Positions 23,136 through 31,245 of a stretch of 64,000 bases of DNA are shown here, piece by piece (the stretch's first letter is position 1; every line of letters begins with the position of its first letter). The position numbers and the translations under genes were made by a program. The stretch covers positions 186,001 through 250,000 of the forward strand of contig NZ_JAQMHX010000002.1 in NCBI RefSeq assembly GCF_028331445.1, given 5' to 3'. Origin of the DNA: Candidatus Phyllobacterium onerii (lineage in GTDB: Bacteria; Pseudomonadota; Alphaproteobacteria; Rhizobiales; Rhizobiaceae). The notes beneath the pieces are model-generated. The model saw only the letters and a program-made list of their open reading frames with translations. It made no database searches and was not told the origin of the DNA.

Positions 23136-24319
23136 TGTGATTTCCCCTTGTCAGTTGGCTTTGCGCTGTAAATCCTCGGGATATGATCTCTGAGCTGCGC
23201 ATAGAGGCCGACGATATCGGTCCCCCAGCATCTGGCGACTTCTTCATGCGTGATGGATTGATCCCCTTGACGGCCGAGCAGCACGACCTGATCCCCATAG
23301 CGGGCTTCCGGAATATCGGTCAGGTCAATGCGGATGTGTTCAAGATGGGCGGGAGGCAGCAACCGGGCTCGCTGCCCGCGTATGAGGCCCACCGCACCGC
23401 TTGGAATCTGCCGGGGAAGCCCGTCTCCCCAGCCCATGCCAATCACCCCGAGGATCCCTGGATTCTTCCCGAAAATGGCCGGTACGGGTCCGAGTGACGC
23501 ATCGAGACGTTTGACCGAAACCAGGCTTGAACAAATGGATTTCAGTGCCGGGCGCAGCATGACCGGGCGGGCCGGCTTGTCGGACTCTGGAAGCCCAAAA
23601 AACAGCGCTCCTGGATCAACGGCATCGAAGTCCATGTCCGGACGGTTCAGCACGCCCTCTGTACTGGACATCATCACCACAGCGGGGCGCCAGCCTAAAC
23701 CGCTGGCCTCGCGCAAGATCGCCTGCATTCTGGCAAGTTGCTCATCCGCATCTGAACCTTGCACGGTCGGCAGCTCGCTCATGTGGGCGTAAATGCCCTC
23801 GACTTGCACGTCGGCAAGACCTGCCGCTGCGGCCAGAAGTTTACCCGCATCGAAAGGCGTGGCCCCAGCGCGGAAGAACCCAAGGTCGACTTTTATGAAC
23901 ACACGCAATCTCGTGATGGCAGCCCGCCATTGCGCCAGCTCTTCAATGCTCGAAACGCTGACGGTCAGATCAAGCGCCTGAATGGTCGGCGCGGCCGCAG
24001 GCAGGGCACCTGGATAGAGCAGAATCTGCTGGGATACGCCTTCTTGGCGAATGGCGATTGCATCGAGCAGGGAAGCCACCGCGAAACCATCGACCCCCTC
24101 CTTGGCCAAAGCAGAAGCGACCGGCCCAGCGCCGCAGCCATATGCGTTGCGTTTCAGACAGGCATAGACCTTGACGTGGCAAGGCAGATGGCTGCGCAGT
24201 TGCCGGTAGTTGTGGCAAATGGCATCAAGCTCGATCTCGTACCAGCTGCCGCGTAATATTGCGGCGCTGGCCTGATCTGCAGCGCGTACGCCTGATAGGG
24301 GCACGGGAACGGTCCTCAT
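23132..24319 (-). CDS. Alanine-racemase-fold PLP enzyme, atypical active site
   Basis: 395 residues of fold type III. The PLP lysine block is present (C-L-K-R-N-A-Y-G, K56), as are the V-D-L-G-x-x-R-A-G block and the C-terminal-domain I-D-L-T-D-I-P. Three active-site features differ from Alr. The catalytic Tyr of G-Y-A-D-G is Trp (G-W-G-D-G, W297). The Arg that binds the PLP ring nitrogen is Asp (V-D-P-G, D235). The usual L-Y-G is F-F-G. It lies between permease and binding-protein genes with 4-base overlaps on both sides, so it probably acts on the imported amino acid. Racemisation of a non-alanine substrate or another PLP reaction are both possible. Confidence 0.8.
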   Translation of the reverse strand: MRTVPVPLSGVRAADQASAAILRGSWYEIELDAICHNYRQLRSHLPCHVKVYACLKRNAYGCGAGPVASALAKEGVDGFAVASLLDAIAIRQEGVSQQILLYPGALPAAAPTIQALDLTVSVSSIEELAQWRAAITRLRVFIKVDLGFFRAGATPFDAGKLLAAAAGLADVQVEGIYAHMSELPTVQGSDADEQLARMQAILREASGLGWRPAVVMMSSTEGVLNRPDMDFDAVDPGALFFGLPESDKPARPVMLRPALKSICSSLVSVKRLDASLGPVPAIFGKNPGILGVIGMGWGDGLPRQIPSGAVGLIRGQRARLLPPAHLEHIRIDLTDIPEARYGDQVVLLGRQGDQSITHEEVARCWGTDIVGLYAQLRDHIPRIYSAKPTDKGKSQ

Positions 24320-25074
24320 GGTGCCACTTTCTGCGCTGCGGATATTTTTGCGGCTGCCCTGACGCGTGATCGGCTGTTGTTCTTGAGTCCGGCGCGTTGC
24401 TGATGCTTTGCCATATGCCTTTCCAATCGGCCAAAGACATGAACGATGAGGAATGTGAAGCCGAGATAGATCAGGGCCGCCGCTATGAAGACCTCGTAAG
24501 GAGAAAAGGTCTGCGCCACGATCTTGCGCGCCGTCCCGGTCATTTCCATGAGAGTGATGGTGCTGGCGAGAGAACTCGCCTTCAGCATCAAGACGACCTC
24601 ATTGGCGTACGCCGGAAGGGCGAGCCGAAAGCCGGCAGGAAGAACGATCCGCCTGATGCGCAACGCGTAGGACATACCGAGTGCTTTTGCAGCTTCGATT
24701 TCACCAGAGGGAACCGCCCGAATTCCTCCACGCAAAATCTCTGTGGTATAGGCCCCATTGTTCAGGGAGAACGTGATGAGTGCGCACCAGTAAGGCTCTC
24801 TCAATATACTCCAGGCGGCGCTTGAGCGTATCCACTCCAGCTGGCCGGCGCCGTAGTAGATGAGAAATAGTTGTACCAGCAGAGGGGTGCCACGGAACAC
24901 GAACGTGTAGAGGAGAATGGTATAGGAAAAAACGAAAGACGGCGATGTTCGCAACAGCGCAAGTGGAACCGCAATGAGAAGGCCGATCGCAACGGAAGCT
25001 GCCGTCAGTTGCGCCGTGAGCAGCATCCCTTCGAGAAGTAGTGGCAGAACGTCGACAATGAGATGCAGGTTCAT
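24316..25074 (-). CDS. Amino acid ABC transporter permease (HisM-like)
   Basis: About 252 residues from ATG 25074 (M-N-L-H-L-I-V-D-V-L-P); the frame continues upstream inside the neighbouring gene. It has five hydrophobic helices and the E-A-A-K-A-L-G-M loop that docks on the ATPase, near residue 145. It also has the I-L-R-G-G-I-R-A-V motif typical of HisM/GlnP permeases. The C-terminus is long and basic. It pairs with the second permease, whose stop lies 10 bases upstream. Confidence 0.9.
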   Translation of the reverse strand: MNLHLIVDVLPLLLEGMLLTAQLTAASVAIGLLIAVPLALLRTSPSFVFSYTILLYTFVFRGTPLLVQLFLIYYGAGQLEWIRSSAAWSILREPYWCALITFSLNNGAYTTEILRGGIRAVPSGEIEAAKALGMSYALRIRRIVLPAGFRLALPAYANEVVLMLKASSLASTITLMEMTGTARKIVAQTFSPYEVFIAAALIYLGFTFLIVHVFGRLERHMAKHQQRAGLKNNSRSRVRAAAKISAAQKVAP

Positions 25075-25084
25075 GACAACACTC

Positions 25085-25762
25085 TCATTTGGCGAACCGC
25101 ACGCCGCGATCGGAGCGTCGCTCAAGCCATGTCAGGCCGATCAGCGAAACGGAGGTGAACAACAGATAGAGACCGGCAGCGATCGAATAGAACGTCAGGG
25201 GGTCATGGGTTGACCCCGCAGCGATACTGGTCTTGCGCATCAGATCTTCAAGGCCGACCACGGAAATCAGCGCCGTATCCTTTAACAGTGTGAGCCAAAG
25301 GTTGCCGAGGCCAGGCAACGCGTAACGCCACATCTGCGGGAGAATCACCAGGTGCCACATCCAAAACTTCGACAGGCCAAGAGCCTGAGCCGCCTCAATC
25401 TGCCCTGAAGGTACTGCCTGAATCGCCGCTCTGAAGACTTCGGTCGCGTAGGCTCCAAAAACGATCGTCAGTGCAAATACGCCGGCGGCGAACGCATCGA
25501 CCTCGACGTAGCGACCGAACATTGTCGTCAGCGCAACGGTGCCGCCAAAATACAGGATAAGAATAATGAGAAGTTCGGGAACACCGCGAACAAGCGTGGT
25601 GTAGCAGTCAGCGAGCCACCGGATGATCTGAACCCGGCTGCGTTTGGCCAAGGCTCCGCACAGACCGACGCCGATGCCGAGCACCAGGCTGGTGCATGCT
25701 GTGCGCAGTGTCGTGAATGCGCCAAGGGCGATTTGATCGCCAAAGCCTTGCAATTCCGTCAC
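25085..25762 (-). CDS. Amino acid ABC transporter permease (HisQ-like)
   Basis: 225 residues from a GTG that overlaps the ATPase gene's stop (GTGA). The family traits are clear: V-R-G-V-P-E-L-L near residue 58, V-F-R-A-A-I-Q-A-V-P-S-G-Q near 108-120, and the EAA loop I-E-A-A-Q-A-L-G-L-S. It forms the membrane channel with the HisM-like subunit. The order ATPase, HisQ, HisM, racemase-like enzyme, binding protein resembles opine or basic amino acid uptake operons with a catabolic enzyme inserted. Confidence 0.92.
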   Translation of the reverse strand: MTELQGFGDQIALGAFTTLRTACTSLVLGIGVGLCGALAKRSRVQIIRWLADCYTTLVRGVPELLIILILYFGGTVALTTMFGRYVEVDAFAAGVFALTIVFGAYATEVFRAAIQAVPSGQIEAAQALGLSKFWMWHLVILPQMWRYALPGLGNLWLTLLKDTALISVVGLEDLMRKTSIAAGSTHDPLTFYSIAAGLYLLFTSVSLIGLTWLERRSDRGVRFAK

Positions 25763-26568
25763 TGGCCGCGTTCCCCGAAATGTGCCGACAGGAACTGTTT
25801 GAACCGCGGTGAGGAAGGCTCACTGAAGAGCTTACCCGGATTGCCCTCCTCTTCGATCCGTCCCTGATGCAAAAATACGATGTGGTTGGATACCTGACGG
25901 GCAAATCCGAGTTCATGGGTAGCAATGAGCATCGTACGCCCTTCATCGGCGAGCGCGCGAATGACCTTCAAGACCTCCCCGACCAGTTCCGGGTCGAGCG
26001 CCGAGGTCGGTTCGTCAAAGAGAAGGATTTCCGGTTGCATTGCCAAAGCGCGCGCAATCGCCACCCTTTGTTGTTGCCCGCCGGAAAGATGGGCTGGATA
26101 ATCGTTTCGTTTGTCGGCCAGGCCCACTTTTACGAGCAGCTCTTCTGCCCGCAGGCACGCCTCTCGTTTAGAAATGCCAAGAACATGGATCGGTGCTTCG
26201 ATGATGTTCTCCAGAACGGTCTTGCACGACCAGAGGTTGAAGTGCTGGAAGACCATTCCCAGCCTGGCGCGCAAGGCGTTGACCGCTTGGTAGCCTGCAA
26301 GACTTCCGCCCTTCCTGACGCGTCTGCCGGAAATCCAGATTTCACCTTCCGTAGGCTCTTCCAGAAAATTCAGGCAACGCAAAAAAGTGCTTTTTCCCGA
26401 CCCGCTGCTTCCCAGGATGGAGATGACATCGCCGCGCTGCGCGGTCATGGAAATCCCTTTGAGGACTTCGAGCGTACCAAAGCGCTTCTTCAGATTTTTG
26501 ACGCGCAGCGGGGCGTTGATGTCAGAAATGAGGGGCTGAAATTGACCGTTGTCAGATTGCGTATGCAC
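25759..26568 (-). CDS. Amino acid ABC transporter ATP-binding protein
   Basis: 269 residues with intact motifs: Walker A G-S-S-G-S-G-K-S-T near residue 53, signature L-S-G-G-Q-Q-Q-R-V near 163, Walker B I-L-L-F-D-E-P-T-S-A-L-D near 184-195, and the switch H in T-H-E-L. It matches HisP/GlnQ/OccP-type ATPases. It is the first gene of the five-gene operon; a 92-bp gap separates it from the AraC-type regulator upstream, which probably controls it. Confidence 0.94.
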   Translation of the reverse strand: MHTQSDNGQFQPLISDINAPLRVKNLKKRFGTLEVLKGISMTAQRGDVISILGSSGSGKSTFLRCLNFLEEPTEGEIWISGRRVRKGGSLAGYQAVNALRARLGMVFQHFNLWSCKTVLENIIEAPIHVLGISKREACLRAEELLVKVGLADKRNDYPAHLSGGQQQRVAIARALAMQPEILLFDEPTSALDPELVGEVLKVIRALADEGRTMLIATHELGFARQVSNHIVFLHQGRIEEEGNPGKLFSEPSSPRFKQFLSAHFGERGQ

Positions 26569-26633
26569 CGGAGACCCTCGTTTGCTTTTCGCGAAGATGC
26601 GACAGCCAGCGCGAGGGTGCTTGCAGTAAATTG

Positions 26634-28060
26634 ATGCAGGTGCGGGATCTGATCAGTAAATCATTGTTGTGCTTTGCCCGGCCAGGTGCCGCGATAGGCC
26701 ACGGGGGTCATACCCACTTCCCGGCGAAAGGCATTGGAAAAATGGCTCGAACTGGAGAAGCCACAGGACAGCGCGATATCGGTGACCGGCATCGAGGAAT
26801 GGCGCAGAAAGTCCTTTGCCCGCTCGATCCTGCGCCGGATGATGAAAGCATAGGGCGGACAGCCAAGCGTTTGCCTGAACGCCCGGCAAAAGTGCGGAAC
26901 GCTCAGGCCGGCAAGCTCGGCCAGTTGCAACAGCGACAAGTCCGCCGTGAGGTCATCATCAATTCTCTGAATCACCCGGTCAAGGTTCATCGGGGCGAGC
27001 CCGCCTTTGCGGACAGCGGCCGGATATCTTTGCCTGCGCATCAGCTGGGCGAAGATTGTGGCTGTATAGCTCTCCACAAGCATGGCGCTGAGAGGATTGC
27101 GGTCACGGATCTCTGCACCTATCCCGCGCGCTGCGTTCAGGATGATGGGATCCTCGAAGCCGAGATCCGGTGAGAGCGACGGCAGCAATCCGGATGGTAC
27201 CCGGTCAAGAAGCTCTGCCACATGCGCCGGTTTGACCTGGATCGCCAGATAGGCCGCCGTCGAGGCGCCGGCTTCCCAGCCCCGCCAGCTGCATCCGGCG
27301 GGAACAAACAGGATTGCGCCGGGCTTTCGGGGTACAAATCCGGCGTTCCTGCCATCTATGAAGTATTGGCCACGCTCTGAGTTGCCCTGCACATTGAGAA
27401 GCACAACATGCCGGCTGGAGGTGATCGCCGTCTCCTCCTTGGCAAGCCCGCTGCGCCGGACAAGATCGGCCTCCACGCGATGCCATGACCTCTTGTCACG
27501 GGAAATTGTGCGGCAGTCACCGACCTTGAAGGCGGGTTGCGGCCCGGAGATCGCCATGTTCATCCCCGATCCTCATCGGATGCAGAACCTCTCCGCCCTG
27601 CCCCATATGTGTCCGGTGACGCGCCGTACGCTTTTTCTGTCTTCGGCAGCGGGCAGGCCATGGTGTCGCCGTGCAGAGCGGCGAATTCCTCGCCTAACGC
27701 GGTAATAAATGAGCATACGCGGCGGCGCGTGCGGGGAGGCAGCCGCATCACCCCTTCAATCAGCCGGCGCCCCTCGCTGCTTGCTATGAATGTGATCCGC
27801 TCGTCGACGGGAAGCGAGGCCACCTCGCCGCTTTGCTTCTCATTTCCAGGCAGACCTTCAAAGAAACGCCCGACGGGCACGCCGAGGAATGTCGCGATTT
27901 CAAACAGCATGGACGCACTGATGCGGTTCTTGCCGTTCTCATATTTTTGCAGTTGCTGGGGGCTTACCCGGATAGCGCGGGCGAGCGTAGCTTGCGTCAC
28001 GTCGTATTGAACGCGCACGGCGACAACCTGACGCCCGACATAAAGATCAGCAGCATGCGG
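26634..28060. repeat. Tandem duplication, copy 1 (AraC-XRE regulator pair)
   Basis: About 1.43 kb, nearly identical to 28928-30334 in the same orientation. Both copies start with the same ATGCAGGTGCGGGATCTGAT stretch just past the AraC stop and end inside the 5' part of the XRE gene at CAGCAGCATG. The intervening 870 bp, with a small plus-strand XRE gene, is not duplicated. Confidence 0.93.
26661..27563 (-). CDS. AraC-family transcriptional regulator (copy 1)
   Basis: 300 residues. An N-terminal AraC-ligand-like domain (residues 1-180) is followed by the C-terminal double helix-turn-helix: L-A-G-L-S-V-P-H-F-C-R-A-F-R near 215 and I-A-L-S-C-G-F-S-S-S-S-H-F-S near 262. It starts in a 4-base overlap with the XRE gene upstream and lies 92 bp upstream of the amino acid transporter operon on the same strand, so it is its likely local activator. 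A nearly identical copy lies 2.3 kb away. Compared with copy 2 it keeps six residues (around M-N-L-D-R-V) that the other has lost, so this is probably the ancestral form. Confidence 0.9.
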   Translation of the reverse strand: MNMAISGPQPAFKVGDCRTISRDKRSWHRVEADLVRRSGLAKEETAITSSRHVVLLNVQGNSERGQYFIDGRNAGFVPRKPGAILFVPAGCSWRGWEAGASTAAYLAIQVKPAHVAELLDRVPSGLLPSLSPDLGFEDPIILNAARGIGAEIRDRNPLSAMLVESYTATIFAQLMRRQRYPAAVRKGGLAPMNLDRVIQRIDDDLTADLSLLQLAELAGLSVPHFCRAFRQTLGCPPYAFIIRRRIERAKDFLRHSSMPVTDIALSCGFSSSSHFSNAFRREVGMTPVAYRGTWPGKAQQ

Positions 28061-28135
28061 CACCTCGCCCGCGGACGCTTGCGGGTGAAGTAGGTGCGGC
28101 CGCCTTTCCATCAGCCGGACCTTCCGATGCTGCAT
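27560..28135 (-). CDS. XRE-family (Cro/CI-type) regulator (copy 1)
   Basis: 191 residues with an HTH_3 domain at about 40-95: V-T-Q-A-T-L-A-R-A-I-R-V-S-P-Q-Q-L-Q-K-Y. The block I-S-A-S-M-L-F-E-I-A follows. The rest is a helical tail with no known domain. This arrangement resembles the many rhizobial XRE regulators with a C-terminal effector region. It is coupled to the AraC gene by ATGA. The AraC partner probably shares its target, but what either senses is unknown. Confidence 0.88.
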   Translation of the reverse strand: MQHRKVRLMERRPHLLHPQASAGEVPHAADLYVGRQVVAVRVQYDVTQATLARAIRVSPQQLQKYENGKNRISASMLFEIATFLGVPVGRFFEGLPGNEKQSGEVASLPVDERITFIASSEGRRLIEGVMRLPPRTRRRVCSFITALGEEFAALHGDTMACPLPKTEKAYGASPDTYGAGRRGSASDEDRG

Positions 28136-28512
28136 CTGTCACTCTCCGTAGAATAAAAGACTCGCCGTGCGTCGCTACTGGAGACCGACTGAACCTTCGA
28201 GAGATCGGCGAATCGGCAACTGGGCAAGACTGCCAACCATCCAGCCATTCGGTTTAGCGAGGTTCATCCTGCAATCACATGCCGTCTTCATTGTCTTTGT
28301 CCTTCGGCGACAATTCCAAGGTAGGGCGCCATCAGTATTGGCCGTTCCTCGCTGCCCGTGCCCGCGCAGTGTCGAACCACATGCCCCTACCGCCACACCA
28401 TTGCGATCGTGTGGCCCCCTCACACCAGGAAGGAGGAGGTCTCATAATGACTATTTTATATACTATCGTTTAAATTTCAATCTCTTTAGAGCGTGGAATA
28501 CTCTGCTGACTC
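28136..28512. other. 377-bp gap with a strong ribosome site and a tiny open frame
   Basis: There is no protein gene I can support. A near-perfect Shine-Dalgarno stretch, AAGGAGGAGGT (28430-28440), precedes ATG 28447, which encodes only eight residues before a stop (28447-28473). An AT-rich stretch with TATACT (28459-28464) may be the -10 for the small XRE gene downstream. The divergent promoter of the minus-strand XRE gene should also lie here. Confidence 0.4.
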
Positions 28513-28755
28513 ATGCTTTTTCGTGGCATGACGAACGACCCTCACGCTTTGCGCAAGCTAGTGGCTCTCAACATTCGTATAAGGCGAGTGGAGTTAGACA
28601 TCACGCAAGAGGAGTTGGCTCACCGCGCAGAACTATCCCAGGCGTACCTGAGCGGAATCGAACGCAATAAACGCAGCCCGTCTATCGATACCATTCAAAG
28701 GATAGCCGATGCGCTAGGTATGCTAGCTCACGACTTACTTAGGCCCCGTGTGTAA
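28513..28755 (+). CDS. Small XRE-family repressor
   Basis: 80 residues from ATG 28513, or 75 from ATG 28528; neither start has a good ribosome site. Almost the whole protein is one helix-turn-helix domain: R-R-V-E-L-D-I-T-Q-E-E-L-A-H-R-A near residue 25, then L-S-Q-A-Y-L-S-G-I-E-R and P-S-I-D-T-I. It is the size of restriction-modification controller (C) proteins and of many orphan rhizobial XRE proteins. No restriction genes are nearby. A related gene lies at 30796, outside the second regulator copy. Confidence 0.85.
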   Translation: MLFRGMTNDPHALRKLVALNIRIRRVELDITQEELAHRAELSQAYLSGIERNKRSPSIDTIQRIADALGMLAHDLLRPRV

Positions 28756-28927
28756 ACTGGTGTCTCAAAGTAAACAATCCAGAGAAGCACTCTCCCCGAT
28801 ATTCAGTGTCTCCGCAACAAACGCTGGGCTTTCTCTGAGTGTATCAGCGCTCCTGGCTCTTAGCTGATGCGAAAACACGCGATGGCTGTCGGATGGGCTG
28901 AGATTATCCACAGCACTTCTCTGCTTA
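28756..28927. other. Intergenic stretch between the small XRE gene and repeat copy 2
   Basis: 172 bp with no gene and no clear hairpin; the repeat begins at its right end. Confidence 0.5.
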
Positions 28928-30334
28928 ATGCAGGTGCGGGATCTGATCAGTAAATCGTGGTTATGCCTTGCACGGCCAGGTGCCGCGATAGGCCACGGGG
29001 GTCATTCCCACTTCCCGGCGGAAGGAATTGGAAAAATGGCTCGAACTGGAGAAGCCACATGAGAGCGCGATATCGGTGACTGGCATCGAGGAATGGCGCA
29101 GAAAGTCCTTTGCCCGCTCGATCCTGCGCCGGATGATGAAAGCATAGGGCGGACAGCCAAGCGTTTGCCTGAACGCCCGGCAAAAGTGCGGAACGCTCAG
29201 GCCGGCAAGCTCGGCCAGTTGCAACAGCGACAAGTCCGCCGTGAGGTCATCATCAATTCTCTGAATCGGGGCGAGCCCGCCTTTGCGGACAGCGGCCGGA
29301 TATCTTTGCCTGCGCATCAGCTGGGCGAAGATTGTGGCTGTATAGCTCTCCACCAGCATGGCGCTGAGAGGATTGCGGTCACGGATCTCTGCACCTATCC
29401 CGCGCGCTGCGTTGAGGATGATGGGATCCTCGAAGCCGAGATCCGGTGAGAGCGACGGCAGCGCCTCGAGCTGCCCCCCGGCAAGCAGCTCGGCCACATG
29501 TGCCGGGTTGACCAGGATTGCCAGATAGGCCGCCGTCGAGGCGCCGGCTTCCCAGCCCCGCCAGCTGCATCCGGCGGGAACAAACAGGATTGCGCCGGGT
29601 TTTCGGGGTGCAAACCCGGCGTTCCTGCCATCTATGAAGTATTGGCCACGCTCTGAGTTGCCCTGCACATTGAGAAGCACAACATGCCGGCTGGAGGTGA
29701 TCGCCGTCTCCTCCTTGGCAAGCCCGCTGCGCCGGACAAGATCGGCCTCGAGGCGATGCCATGACCTCTTGTCACGGGAAATTGTGCGGCAGTCACCGAC
29801 CTTGAAGGCGGGTTGCGGCCCGGAGATCGCCATGTTCATCCCCGATTCTCATCGGGTGCAGAACCTCTCCGCCCTGCCCCATATGTGTCCGGTGCCCCGC
29901 CGTACCCGTTTCTGTCTTCGGCAGCGGGCATGCCATGGCGTTCCCGTGCAGAGCGGTCAATTCCTCGCCTAAAGCGGCGATGAATGAGGATACGCGGCGG
30001 CGCGTGCGGGGAGGCAGCCGCATCACCCCTTCAATCAGCCGGCGCCCCTCGCTGCTTGCTATGAATGTGATCCGCTCGTCGACGGGAAGTGATGCCACCT
30101 CGCCTTCCGGCCTTGCATTGCCCGGCAGCCCTTCAAAGAAACGCCCGACGGGCACGCTGAGGAATGTCGCGATTTCAAACAGCATAGACGCACTGATACG
30201 GTTCTTGCCGTTCTCATATTTTTGCAGCTGCTGGGGACTTACCCGGATAGCGCGGGCGAGCGTAGCTTGCGTCACGTCGTATTGAAGGCGGACAACGACA
30301 ACCTGACGCCCGACATACAGATCAGCAGCATGTG
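28928..30334. repeat. Tandem duplication, copy 2 (AraC-XRE regulator pair)
   Basis: The second copy of 26634-28060. Scattered base changes, an 18-bp deletion in the AraC gene and a frameshift near the 3' end of the XRE gene distinguish it. The duplication is therefore not brand new, but most of the sequence remains identical. Confidence 0.93.
28961..29839 (-). CDS. AraC-family transcriptional regulator (copy 2)
   Basis: 292 residues, near-identical to the regulator at 26661. Differences are a short replaced stretch near residue 120-130 (A-G-G-Q-L-E-A), loss of six residues just before I-Q-R-I-D-D-D-L, and a different last residue block (W-P-C-K-A). Both helix-turn-helix motifs are intact, so it is probably functional. 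The lost segment lies in the linker between ligand and DNA-binding domains, which could change the response. It lies about 2.4 kb from the transporter operon and has no adjacent target on its own strand except copy 1's neighbourhood. Confidence 0.88.
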   Translation of the reverse strand: MNMAISGPQPAFKVGDCRTISRDKRSWHRLEADLVRRSGLAKEETAITSSRHVVLLNVQGNSERGQYFIDGRNAGFAPRKPGAILFVPAGCSWRGWEAGASTAAYLAILVNPAHVAELLAGGQLEALPSLSPDLGFEDPIILNAARGIGAEIRDRNPLSAMLVESYTATIFAQLMRRQRYPAAVRKGGLAPIQRIDDDLTADLSLLQLAELAGLSVPHFCRAFRQTLGCPPYAFIIRRRIERAKDFLRHSSMPVTDIALSCGFSSSSHFSNSFRREVGMTPVAYRGTWPCKA

Positions 30335-30410
30335 GGCATTCGCACATACGTGTTTGCGGGTAACGCGAGCGCGATGGCGTTTCTGGCTGCTGGACATTTC
30401 GGCGGAGCAT
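29793..30410 (-). CDS. XRE-family regulator (copy 2, altered C-terminus)
   Basis: 205 residues. The helix-turn-helix domain and body match the protein at 27560. After the shared P-L-P-K-T-E the frame shifts, so the last 35 residues are new and the stop lies 47 bases inside the AraC gene and not at a 4-base overlap. The N-terminus also differs beyond the repeat boundary; an internal start near the shared A-A-D-L-Y-V-G-R-Q is possible. The DNA-binding part should still work; the tail change may matter for partner or effector binding. Confidence 0.82.
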   Translation of the reverse strand: MLRRNVQQPETPSRSRYPQTRMCECPHAADLYVGRQVVVVRLQYDVTQATLARAIRVSPQQLQKYENGKNRISASMLFEIATFLSVPVGRFFEGLPGNARPEGEVASLPVDERITFIASSEGRRLIEGVMRLPPRTRRRVSSFIAALGEELTALHGNAMACPLPKTETGTAGHRTHMGQGGEVLHPMRIGDEHGDLRAATRLQGR

Positions 30411-30762
30411 CTATCAATCCCCGTGGAGCGAGTATGTCCCGGTACATCCGCGAGAGACTCACATAACTTTCGAATGATCGGCGGGTCCCAACCGTGCACG
30501 ACAGCCCTGCGGCCCTTGGCTCCGGAAAGGCTGGATCCAACCGATCGGTTCCTGTTCCCCGAACATTCACGCTGCAATCACCACTGCCCAGTAATTTCGG
30601 CGTAACTTGGCGCGGACTTCATCTCTGGTGGCGAAGTAGTGCTCGATTCCGAAGCATCGTGAAGAAGGGTGCCGCCATAAAAAAGTTTCTGGCATGGGCA
30701 ATTTGGCGAGGCGTGCGTCACACTAATCTGTCTCAAAGTCGAAATACATATTATAGTTGATA
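30411..30762. other. Gap upstream of the second small XRE gene
   Basis: About 350 bp with only short accidental frames. No hairpin or IS end is clear. It corresponds in position to the 28136-28512 gap but is not an obvious repeat of it. Confidence 0.4.
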
Positions 30763-30779
30763 ACACTATAGTGTATAAT
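30763..30779 (+). promoter_or_regulatory. Perfect palindrome overlapping a consensus -10 box (probable XRE operator)
   Basis: ACACTATAGTGT (30763-30774) is a perfect 12-bp palindrome. Its last base is the first base of TATAAT (30774-30779). The small XRE gene begins 17 bases downstream. The -35 is weak (TTATAG at 30751-30756). Binding of the XRE dimer here would block its own promoter. Confidence 0.6.
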
Positions 30780-30795
30780 TTGCCACCCTTTTTGC

Positions 30796-31017
30796 ATGGA
30801 TATGCGCAAATTGGTTGGCCAAAACTTTTCGCGTCTGCGGAGAGAAAAAGGGCTCACCCAGGAGGAAATCGAAGAGCGGTCAGGCTTCAGCCAACAATAT
30901 CTCAGCGGCCTTGAAAGAGGGCGGCGGAATCCAACCGTCATTACAATATACGAACTGGCGCAGGCGCTTGGAGTTGATTATTTAGAGTTGTTAGCGCCGT
31001 CCACGCGAAACAAATAG
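30796..31017 (+). CDS. Small XRE-family repressor, C-protein-like
   Basis: 73 residues, or 71 from the second ATG. It is a single helix-turn-helix domain: L-R-R-E-K-G-L-T-Q-E-E-I-E-E-R near residue 14, then S-Q-Q-Y-L-S-G-L-E-R-G-R-R-N-P-T and Y-E-L-A-Q-A-L-G-V. Size and motifs are those of restriction-modification controller proteins, but no methylase or endonuclease is present. The mRNA leader is very short, about 10-12 nt from the predicted start site. A perfect palindrome at the promoter suggests autoregulation. Confidence 0.88.
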   Translation: MDMRKLVGQNFSRLRREKGLTQEEIEERSGFSQQYLSGLERGRRNPTVITIYELAQALGVDYLELLAPSTRNK

Positions 31018-31245
31018 TTGGGGCTGAACACCCGAGGGTCTAGACATATCGGCTGTCGGATCTATGAGTGCTGACCATCCATCACGCTGACTATAAACGC
31101 ATCTGCGGTTGCAGAATTCCAACAAAGGCACCTTCGTATCAATCCTGTATCGGCTTTCCGAACACGCTGCTTTATTATGCAAGTCCAAGGCGCGGGGAAC
31201 AAGAAATGACGACCATTCCAGCTAATTTGCTTTCATCCAATTTTC

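Noticed and set aside
25867-26634. 255-codon plus-strand frame opposite the amino acid ATPase
   Set aside because: Shadow; the minus strand has all ABC ATPase motifs.
28513-31017. A restriction-modification system around the two small C-protein-like regulators
   Set aside because: No methyltransferase with DPPY/PCQ motifs and no endonuclease-like gene lies within the surrounding 10 kb.
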